From Succinatimonas hippei YIT 12066 (GTDB lineage: Bacteria; Pseudomonadota; Gammaproteobacteria; Enterobacterales; Succinivibrionaceae): a DNA stretch of 64,000 bases. The notes under the pieces are model-generated. The model searched no databases and was not told the origin of the DNA. It saw only the letters and a program-made list of their open reading frames with translations. Of the stretch, positions 57,579-64,000 are shown one piece after another. The first letter of the stretch is position 1; each line of letters starts with the position of its first letter. The translations under genes were made by a program, and so were the position numbers. Location of the stretch: assembly GCF_000188195.1 (NCBI RefSeq), contig NZ_GL830988.1, positions 1-64,000 on the forward strand. Reading direction: 5' to 3'.

Positions 57579-58676
57579 ATGTCGGAAACTCGCATCAATT
57601 TAATGAATTTAGGCGTTGATGAGCTCAAAGATTTTGCTGTTTCTTTAGGTGAAAAACCGTTTCGCGCCACCCAGTTTTTAAAATGGATTTATCAATACGG
57701 TGTAACCGATTTTGATTTAATGACTAATATCAAAAAAGATTTACGGGAGAAATTAAAAGAAATCGCGTGCATCAAAGCCCCTGAAATAGTAACGGAACAG
57801 CGTTCAAGTGACGGTACCGTGAAATGGGCTCTTGACATAGGTGACGGACAGTTGGTCGAAACAGTCCTAATCCCTGAAGAAGGCCGCAATACTTTGTGCA
57901 TCTCTACTCAAGTAGGATGCCCGGTGAAATGTGCCTTTTGCCGTACCGGAGCCTCTGGGTTCAACCGTAATCTTAGCGTCAGCGAAATAATAGGACAGGT
58001 CTGGAGAGCCGCCTCAAGAGTCGGTTTTTCTCAAAATGAAGAACAAAAACCTATTTCCAATGTCGTGATGATGGGAATGGGCGAGCCTTTATATAATGTT
58101 GATGCCGTATTGAAAGTAACTGAAATTTTGTTAAACGATAATGCTTTTGCTCTGTCAAAACGCCGCGTTACGATTTCAACCTCAGGGGTGGCCCCCATCA
58201 TTGATAAAATCGCCGGAAAAGTCGATGTGGCTTTAGCATTGTCTTTGCATGCTCCTAATGATGAATTAAGGGATGTTTTGGTGCCCCTTAATAAAAAATA
58301 TAAAATTGATGTGGTGTTAAAAAGCGTGCGTAATTATTTGTCAAAATCTAACGCCAATTGCGGAAAAGCCACGATTGAGTATGTGCTTTTAGATCATATT
58401 AATGATTCTACCGATCAGGCCGAAGAGCTTGCCCGTCTTCTAAAAGATACTCCGTGCAAAATCAATTTAATTCCGTTTAATCCCCATGAACAATCGGAAT
58501 TCAAGCGCCCCTCAAATAGCAGGGTTGACCGTTTTTATAAGGTGTTAACCGGTCACGGCTATACCGTAATGACCAGAACCACCAGAGGAGATGATATCGC
58601 TGCCGCATGCGGACAGCTTGCTGGGCAGGTTAAAGATAAAATCGCCAAAAACCGTATTACAGCCGCTAATATTTAA
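57579..58676 (+). CDS. rlmN: Dual-specificity rRNA/tRNA methyltransferase RlmN
   Basis: RlmN is a radical-SAM enzyme that methylates C2 of A2503 in 23S rRNA and A37 in some tRNAs. The 365 aa protein has the cluster motif [11 protein letters not shown] (C-x3-C-x2-C), GMGEPL for SAM binding, and a C-terminal DIAAACGQL with the acceptor Cys. Length fits E. coli RlmN (384 aa). It starts the rlmN-rodZ-ispG-hisS-yfgM-bamB order found in E. coli, with 12 bp before rodZ. Confidence 0.96.
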   Translation: MSETRINLMNLGVDELKDFAVSLGEKPFRATQFLKWIYQYGVTDFDLMTNIKKDLREKLKEIACIKAPEIVTEQRSSDGTVKWALDIGDGQLVETVLIPEEGRNTLCISTQVGCPVKCAFCRTGASGFNRNLSVSEIIGQVWRAASRVGFSQNEEQKPISNVVMMGMGEPLYNVDAVLKVTEILLNDNAFALSKRRVTISTSGVAPIIDKIAGKVDVALALSLHAPNDELRDVLVPLNKKYKIDVVLKSVRNYLSKSNANCGKATIEYVLLDHINDSTDQAEELARLLKDTPCKINLIPFNPHEQSEFKRPSNSRVDRFYKVLTGHGYTVMTRTTRGDDIAAACGQLAGQVKDKIAKNRITAANI

Positions 58677-58688
58677 AAGGTTGGAAAA

Positions 58689-60152
58689 ATGGATAATAAG
58701 TCTCATTCATCTATACCGCAAGGCCTCCGCAATCAAGAGGGTTCTTTTAAAGCAGATCCGTTTGAAAAAGAAGAAAAGTTTAAGTCAAACGCAAATTCCC
58801 GGTTGAATCAACAGTCCTACCGTGAAGATATCGGAAATAATATTTACGGGGAAGATCAGCGTTTTGGCGGTAATTTAAACTATAACGGCGACGATCCTGA
58901 TAAAGTTCCGGTCGTTCCTTCTTTATCGGATGATGAGGTGCCTAATCTTCCAGGGGCTATTTTAAAGCATGCCCGAGAAATGTTGGGATTATCTCAGCGC
59001 GAGATTGCTCTGCGCCTTAAATTAAGGGTCAATACCATAAGCGATATTGAGCATGATCGCCTAACCCAGCCTACGGCTGCGCCGTTTGCTCGCGGATATA
59101 TCGCCGACTATGCCAGATTGGTCAATATTGATCCTAAAACCGTTGTGGAACTTTACAATCACAATGTGCTTGAAGTTTCTGAAATGGCCAAAAATCAAAA
59201 TAAGGTCGCGGCAAAGAAACGAACTGCAGTTCCTAAAAATGATTCGCAAGCAAAAGAAAGGGCCGAATCTTCTCATTTACAAGATATTCCTGCTTCTAAT
59301 AAGGCAGGGAAAAGCAATAAAGGAATGTTAGTTAAGTTAGGGGCCGTGCTCCTTGTTCTTTTGCTTATTATTGTTTTAGTATGGATGCTCATGTCTGACG
59401 ATACCGAACAAAGCGGTACTTCAGGTACGGTTTCCGTTAATGAGCCGATTGTTTCGACGCAGAGTGATAATCTTTCATCCGGCGAACTTATTATTAATGA
59501 TGTATCTTCAGAGACATCAAGTTCATCAGGTGGCTATCAGGATTTATTAAATGCGCCGCAAGAAGATCCTTTTGCTAAGAACTCAGGCACTGCAGCACAA
59601 AGCAGCACTGAGGAATTATTGATAAATTCAGCACCTGCTGCAGATAAGACGACAGCCGCAAACACTTCGGAAAATGCTGCACCATCAACTGATAAAGAAC
59701 TTGCTGTTGTCCCTTCTCCTGCTAAAGATGAAGCCGTAAAGACTGCAAAAGAGCAAGCATTGCAGGAACAACAAGCTGCAGAAGAAAAATTAAAGCAGGA
59801 AAATTTAAAGAAAGAAGAAGAGGCTAAGGCCGCGGCGGCACAAACTCCGAAGCTTAGCTCTAATCTGCGTGATATAAGTTCTGCTGCAAAACTTTCAGGT
59901 AGAGAAGGTCTTGCTTCTTTAAATAATGTTTCAGTAATAATTAAAGCTCCTGTTTCTTTGCAGATCTCAGACAGCCGCGGCAAGGTTTTGGTAAGCGGTT
60001 CTTATAAGGCCGGAGACAGAGTCTCCGCTACCGGAATTCCTCCGCTTAAAGTTGCGGTTACCGATACATCAAGCGTTACCGTAAATTATATGGGCGGAAC
60101 TATTGCCGTTCCTGCAACTAAGCAGGCAACATTTACTTTACCCAATCGTTAG
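58689..60152 (+). CDS. rodZ: Cytoskeleton protein RodZ
   Basis: RodZ links the MreB cytoskeleton to the wall-elongation machine. The 487 aa protein has an acidic or polar N-terminal extension (1-80) not seen in E. coli, then an HTH domain (about 85-155, with MLGLSQREIALRLKLRV and IEHDR), a transmembrane segment (about 213-232, LGAVLLVLLLIIVLVWMLM) and a Ser/Ala/Glu-rich periplasmic linker including an Ala/Glu/Lys helix. A C-terminal DUF4115 region (about 415-487) is shorter than usual. ATG follows a GGTTGG stretch of moderate strength. Confidence 0.9.
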   Translation: MDNKSHSSIPQGLRNQEGSFKADPFEKEEKFKSNANSRLNQQSYREDIGNNIYGEDQRFGGNLNYNGDDPDKVPVVPSLSDDEVPNLPGAILKHAREMLGLSQREIALRLKLRVNTISDIEHDRLTQPTAAPFARGYIADYARLVNIDPKTVVELYNHNVLEVSEMAKNQNKVAAKKRTAVPKNDSQAKERAESSHLQDIPASNKAGKSNKGMLVKLGAVLLVLLLIIVLVWMLMSDDTEQSGTSGTVSVNEPIVSTQSDNLSSGELIINDVSSETSSSSGGYQDLLNAPQEDPFAKNSGTAAQSSTEELLINSAPAADKTTAANTSENAAPSTDKELAVVPSPAKDEAVKTAKEQALQEQQAAEEKLKQENLKKEEEAKAAAAQTPKLSSNLRDISSAAKLSGREGLASLNNVSVIIKAPVSLQISDSRGKVLVSGSYKAGDRVSATGIPPLKVAVTDTSSVTVNYMGGTIAVPATKQATFTLPNR

Positions 60153-60167
60153 GAGTACAAGAGAAAA

Positions 60168-61262
60168 ATGGAATGGCAAGCTCCTAAAATCGTTAGACGC
60201 AAATCAAGACGTATTATGGTAGGCTCCGTACCGGTGGGTGACGGAGCTCCGATTTCCGTGCAGAGTATGACGTCTACCGATACCCTTGACGTTGAGGCCA
60301 CGGTAAAGCAGGTTCTTGATCTTGAAAGCGTCGGTGCTGATATTGTGAGAATTTCGGTTCCGTCAATGGATGCCGTAGCTGCTTTTTCACAGATTGCAAA
60401 AAGAGTGCATGTTCCTTTGGTTGCCGATATTCATTTTGACTATAAGATTGCCGTAGCCGTGGCGCAAAACGGAGCGGCAGCCTTGCGTATCAATCCCGGC
60501 AATATCGGTTCAAGAGAAAAAGTCGAAGCGGTATGCCGTGCCGCACAGGATCACGGTTTGCCGATTCGTGTCGGAGTAAACTCCGGCTCTCTTGATAAAG
60601 ATATAATCCAAAAATACGGATCCCCGACTCCTCAGGGCATGGTGGAGGCGGCTCTGCGTTCTGCCGATATTTTAGATTCGCATCAGTTTTATGATTACGC
60701 TTTCTCGGTAAAAGCTTCCGAGCTTAATTTATGCGTCGCAGCTTATGAAGAGTTAGCGGCAAGAACCGATGCTCCTTTGCATCTGGGTATTACGGAAGCA
60801 GGAGGCCTTACCGGGGGAACGGTTTTATCTTCAATCGGAATTTCGTGGCTGTTAAAGCAAGGCATCGGTGATACTTTGCGCGTATCATTAGCTGCCGATC
60901 CGGTTGAAGAAATAAAAGTAGGCTGGGCAATTTTAAAGAGTATGCATTTGCGTTCCCGCGGTGTGGATATCGTTGCTTGCCCTACCTGTGCAAGACGCGG
61001 TATTGATGTCGTAAATACCGTAAAAGAACTTGAATCCCGCTTAAGCGATATTCGCAAGAGCATAAAAATTGCCGTTATGGGCTGTGTGGTCAACGGTCCG
61101 GGCGAGGCCTTGCATGCCGATGTTGCAGTGTGCGGCGGCGGCAACGGTAAATGTCTGGTCTATGAAGACGGCAAACTTATGGGTAAAATATCCGCAAATG
61201 ATGTAGTGTCGGTGCTTGAATCCAGAGTTCGGGCTCGTGTCAATGCGGAAAATCAGAAATAA
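60168..61262 (+). CDS. ispG: 4-hydroxy-3-methylbut-2-enyl diphosphate synthase IspG
   Basis: IspG makes HMBPP from MEcPP in the MEP isoprenoid pathway and carries a 4Fe-4S cluster. The 364 aa protein shows VPVGDGAPISVQSMTST, VADIHFDYK and NPGNIG in the TIM barrel; the cluster ligands are Cys in ACPTCARRGID and MGCVVNGPGEA, with the conserved Glu. Length fits E. coli (372 aa). It depends on a working Fe-S supply, of interest beside the reduced isc locus. hisS starts 16 bp later. Confidence 0.97.
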   Translation: MEWQAPKIVRRKSRRIMVGSVPVGDGAPISVQSMTSTDTLDVEATVKQVLDLESVGADIVRISVPSMDAVAAFSQIAKRVHVPLVADIHFDYKIAVAVAQNGAAALRINPGNIGSREKVEAVCRAAQDHGLPIRVGVNSGSLDKDIIQKYGSPTPQGMVEAALRSADILDSHQFYDYAFSVKASELNLCVAAYEELAARTDAPLHLGITEAGGLTGGTVLSSIGISWLLKQGIGDTLRVSLAADPVEEIKVGWAILKSMHLRSRGVDIVACPTCARRGIDVVNTVKELESRLSDIRKSIKIAVMGCVVNGPGEALHADVAVCGGGNGKCLVYEDGKLMGKISANDVVSVLESRVRARVNAENQK

Positions 61263-61278
61263 AAATTAGGAAAACTTA

Positions 61279-62556
61279 ATGGCATTAAGCGTACAAGCCG
61301 TAAGAGGCATGAATGATTTGCTGCCTGAGGATACTTCTGTATGGCAGCAGGTTGAATCTATTTTGCGTGAAACCGTAGCATCTTTCGGCTACAGTGAAAT
61401 TCGTCTGCCTATTTTGGAAAAGACCCCGTTATTTTGCCGTGCAATCGGTGAAGTGACTGATGTGGTCGAAAAGGAAATGTATACCTTTGAAGATCGCTCG
61501 GGAGAAATGCTGTCTTTGCGTCCTGAGGGCACTGCAGGATGCGTCCGTGCCTGCCTTGAGCATAATCTTATTTATAATCAGGAACAGCGCCTTTGGTATA
61601 TGGGTCCGATGTTTCGTCATGAGCGTCCGCAAAAAGGCCGTTATCGTCAGTTCCATCAACTTGGCGTAGAGATTTTCGGTTTAAAGGGACCGGATATTGA
61701 CGCTGAGATTATCATGCTTACGCACGCTTTATGGAAAAAGCTCGGAATTGCCGATGATCTTTCTTTAGAGCTTAATACTTTGGGGACAAAAGAAGAGCGT
61801 AAAGCTTTTCGCGATGAGCTTGTCTCGTATCTTGAGGCTCATTTTGACGAACTTGATGAGGACAGCAAAAGAAGAACTCACACTAATCCGCTGCGCGTTT
61901 TAGACAGTAAAGATCCGAAAGTGGGCGAGGTGTTAAAAGGCGCTCCTAAACTTAGCGATCATTTCGGTGAAGAAACTAAGGCGCATTTTGAAGGCTTGAA
62001 AAAGCTGCTTGACGCAGCCGGAATTAAGTACACGATAAATAATCGTTTGGTTCGCGGCCTTGATTATTACAATTTAACCGTATTTGAGTGGGTTACTACC
62101 GCATTAGGTGCACAAGGTACCGTTTGCGGCGGCGGACGCTATGACGGTCTTGTCGAGGAACTCGGCGGTACTGCAACTCCGGCAGTAGGCTTCGGCATGG
62201 GGCTTGAGCGTCTGATGCTGCTTTTAGTCACTTTAGGAAAAGTAAAGACCAAACCGAGCGTTGATGTTTACATCGTAGGAAGCGGAGAAAACAGTGCTAA
62301 AGAACAAGCGATGACGGCTTTGAAACTGCGTGATGCTCTGCCCGGCGTTCGCATCATGAATCATTGCGGCGGCGGCAATTTCAAGCGTCAGTTTAAACGT
62401 GCCGATAAGGTCGGAGCTAAGGTTGCCGTAGTTTTAGGTGAAGCTGAAATTGCATCAGGAACTCTGGGCGTTAAGGATTTGCGCAATGAAGGATCGCAGC
62501 AGGAATATGATTTTGCAGGAGCTGTTGCGGCAATATCCAAGATGCTGCAGGCATAA
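61279..62556 (+). CDS. hisS: Histidyl-tRNA synthetase
   Basis: HisS charges tRNA-His. The 425 aa protein has class II motif 1 ([14 protein letters not shown] region), motif 2 ([17 protein letters not shown]) and motif 3 ([13 protein letters not shown]), plus the histidine-A signatures LVRGLDYY and GGGRYDGL. The C-terminal anticodon domain begins near residue 330. Length equals E. coli HisRS (424 aa). A hairpin with a short T run separates it from yfgM. Confidence 0.98.
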   Translation: MALSVQAVRGMNDLLPEDTSVWQQVESILRETVASFGYSEIRLPILEKTPLFCRAIGEVTDVVEKEMYTFEDRSGEMLSLRPEGTAGCVRACLEHNLIYNQEQRLWYMGPMFRHERPQKGRYRQFHQLGVEIFGLKGPDIDAEIIMLTHALWKKLGIADDLSLELNTLGTKEERKAFRDELVSYLEAHFDELDEDSKRRTHTNPLRVLDSKDPKVGEVLKGAPKLSDHFGEETKAHFEGLKKLLDAAGIKYTINNRLVRGLDYYNLTVFEWVTTALGAQGTVCGGGRYDGLVEELGGTATPAVGFGMGLERLMLLLVTLGKVKTKPSVDVYIVGSGENSAKEQAMTALKLRDALPGVRIMNHCGGGNFKRQFKRADKVGAKVAVVLGEAEIASGTLGVKDLRNEGSQQEYDFAGAVAAISKMLQA

Positions 62557-62561
62557 AAATT

Positions 62562-62600
62562 AAGAGCAGTCGTTTTTCTTACGTGAAAGATTGCTCTTTT
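62562..62600 (+). terminator. Partial terminator between hisS and yfgM
   Basis: AAGAGCAGTC and GATTGCTCTT pair over 10 positions with one G-T wobble across a 17-base loop. The T run after the stem is short, so read-through into yfgM is likely. Confidence 0.6.
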
Positions 62601-62647
62601 CCATGTAAACTTTAGATTTAAGAATTAAAAATTAAAAGGATAGCAGA

Positions 62648-63319
62648 ATGGACGTATTAACCGACGATCATGAGAGAGAAGAGGTTGTCAAAAAATGGTG
62701 GCATGAGTACTGGAAACCTATCGCCTTGGGGGTGGTTATCGCTCTTGGCGGACTTATCGGTTTCAGACAGTATCAGTCTTATGAATTAAACAAATCGCAG
62801 GAACAGGCTCTTGCCGTTTATCAGCTGCAGGAACAGCTTAATGAAAAAGGGCTTGATGTTATTGCGGATGCTCAGAAATTTATAGCAGAAAACGATAATA
62901 TTTACGGTGCCTTGGTTGCTCTTGATGTTGCAACTTTGCAGATGACTGAAGATAAATTCACTGACGCAGCCGCTACTTTGGAACAAGCTACGGCAAAAGG
63001 CGGAGATTTGTTAAAACCTGCTATTACTCTGACCCTTGCACGCCTGCAGGCACAAAATCAGGAATATGATAAGGCGGTAAGTACTGCAAATTCAGTAAAC
63101 TCTGATGCTTACGCTTTAGAAAAGTTTGAGGTTTTAGGCGATATTTATATGGCATCCGGTGATCGTCAAAAAGCACATGATGCATATAAAAACGCTATCG
63201 AATTGTGCAAGAGTAAGAAGTTGCCGATTAACGGTATTTTGCAGATGAAGTTTGACAACCTTATAGCAGCCGGAGACACTCCGGCATTTAGGGAAATGTC
63301 AGCTTTACAGCAGCAATAA
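62648..63319 (+). CDS. yfgM: Periplasmic chaperone YfgM (TPR protein)
   Basis: YfgM is an inner-membrane protein with a periplasmic TPR domain that works with PpiD at the SecYEG exit. The 223 aa product has a short cytoplasmic N-terminus ending KKWWHEYWKPI, one transmembrane segment (about 24-40, ALGVVIALGGLIGF) and TPR-like helices such as AAATLEQATAKGG and LARLQAQNQEYDKAV. Length fits E. coli YfgM (206 aa). AAAAGGATAG precedes the ATG. bamB starts within about 25 bp. Confidence 0.93.
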   Translation: MDVLTDDHEREEVVKKWWHEYWKPIALGVVIALGGLIGFRQYQSYELNKSQEQALAVYQLQEQLNEKGLDVIADAQKFIAENDNIYGALVALDVATLQMTEDKFTDAAATLEQATAKGGDLLKPAITLTLARLQAQNQEYDKAVSTANSVNSDAYALEKFEVLGDIYMASGDRQKAHDAYKNAIELCKSKKLPINGILQMKFDNLIAAGDTPAFREMSALQQQ

Positions 63320-63343
63320 AAAATGTTTGGGCGGATGATGATT

Positions 63344-64000
63344 ATGTCGAAAATTAAATCTTTGGCGTTAATTCCTTTTGTGGCCGGAGTACTTTTCGGA
63401 TGCTCGGGCAATGAGGATTTATATGCTCCTGTAGAAGCTCCGGAAATTGAAAATCGTTTTGATATCGATAAATTATGGTCATCATCCGTAGGAGGAGTCG
63501 GAGACTTTTATTCTCAGCTGTCTCCAGCCTTTTCCGGCGGAATCATATATGCTGCAGGCCGAGACGGGGATGTTTACGCGTATGATGCTATGTCAGGCGA
63601 TCGTATTTGGCATACCGATCTGGACGATGAGGAAGAAAATGATGATCGCAGATCTGCACGGCTTGCAGGCGGTGTAACCGTTTATGCAGGGAAAGCTGCG
63701 GTCGGATCCGAAAACGGTTATATCTACGTTTTAAATGCCAAAGACGGATCTTTATTGTGGAAAGACTTTGTCGGCGGTGAAGTCATTGCCAAACCTGCTT
63801 TTTCAAAGAGCGGCAGCGCTTTGTTCGTTCTTGATTCCCGCGGCAGACTCACTTCATATTCAAGCGATGAAGGAACTGTTAATTGGGCATCGGGCGATGC
63901 ATTGACCGATTTGCGTCTTAGAAGTCAGTCAGCTCCTTTGGTGATTGGCGATGAGTTCGTACTTTTAGGACAAAGTAACGGCAAAGTTAACGTTATTTTG
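63344..64000 (+). CDS. bamB: Outer-membrane assembly lipoprotein BamB (5' part)
   Basis: The frame runs open to the window end and gives the start of BamB, the beta-propeller lipoprotein of the BAM complex. A signal peptide with lipobox LFGCS (Cys about residue 24 from the start at 63344) is followed by LWSSSVGG, AAGRDGDVYAYDAMSGDRIWH and VLNAKDGSLLWK, the repeated blade pattern of PQQ-like propellers. Several in-frame ATGs (63323, 63335, 63338, 63344) make the exact start uncertain. About 219 residues are visible, against roughly 390 for the family. The gene continues beyond the window. Confidence 0.93.
   Translation, partial: MSKIKSLALIPFVAGVLFGCSGNEDLYAPVEAPEIENRFDIDKLWSSSVGGVGDFYSQLSPAFSGGIIYAAGRDGDVYAYDAMSGDRIWHTDLDDEEENDDRRSARLAGGVTVYAGKAAVGSENGYIYVLNAKDGSLLWKDFVGGEVIAKPAFSKSGSALFVLDSRGRLTSYSSDEGTVNWASGDALTDLRLRSQSAPLVIGDEFVLLGQSNGKVNVIL

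Overview
This window is a stretch of chromosome from a gammaproteobacterium. The evidence is gene order shared with Escherichia coli and its relatives: nnr-tsaE-ami-mutL-miaA-hfq-hflX-hflK-hflC-purA; mltD-rnhA-dnaQ; DUF2066-hda-bepA-perM; queA-tgt-yajC-secD-secF; and rlmN-rodZ-ispG-hisS-yfgM-bamB. The composition is moderately AT-rich. A polyphosphate-glucokinase-type ROK kinase, AAA/PD-(D/E)XK (DUF1703-type) proteins, a pared-down isc locus and gluzincin/VWA proteins suggest a host-associated anaerobe such as a member of the Succinivibrionaceae (Aeromonadales). That placement is inference; no rRNA is present to confirm it.

Layout. 1-0.8 kb: remnant of an AAA/PD-(D/E)XK gene with two internal deletions. 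0.9-6.8 kb (minus): a possible operon of a PTS EIICB-like protein lacking its phosphocysteine, prmA, and an ATPase/helicase pair resembling BrxD/BrxHI, with no other BREX gene present. 7-11.1 kb: recJ, an RpiB/LacAB isomerase, a DUF2786 protein and ppgK. 11.3-25.2 kb: the nnr-to-purA block, interrupted by a decayed DUF4143 ATPase remnant before hfq and a reversed ribokinase gene before hflX. 25.3-30.4 kb: aldo-keto reductase, mltD, rnhA, dnaQ, gmhA and a SUKH protein. 30.5-40.1 kb: purM, DUF2066, hda, bepA, perM, esterase, cnoX and lapC/pbgA. 40.3-41.9 kb: an orphan HExxH-VWA protein. 42-48.7 kb: queA, tgt, yajC, secD, secF, nlpI. 48.9-53.2 kb: an accessory patch in which three of four genes carry frameshifts. 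53.3-64 kb: an ArsR regulator, an IscS-like desulfurase, pepB, an LprI-like protein, cobB, rlmN, rodZ, ispG, hisS, yfgM and the start of bamB.

Much of the content serves the cell envelope (Sec translocon accessory subunits, BepA, BamB, NlpI, LapC, murein hydrolases, RodZ) and RNA or protein quality control (Hfq, HflXKC, TsaE, MiaA, QueA, Tgt, RlmN, CnoX). The best candidates for unusual biology are the ATPase/helicase pair co-transcribed with a catalytically dead PTS permease, the isc locus rebuilt around a SmtB-type metal sensor with its own operator, and the stand-alone metalloprotease-like VWA protein. No tRNA, rRNA, CRISPR array or recognisable insertion sequence was found.
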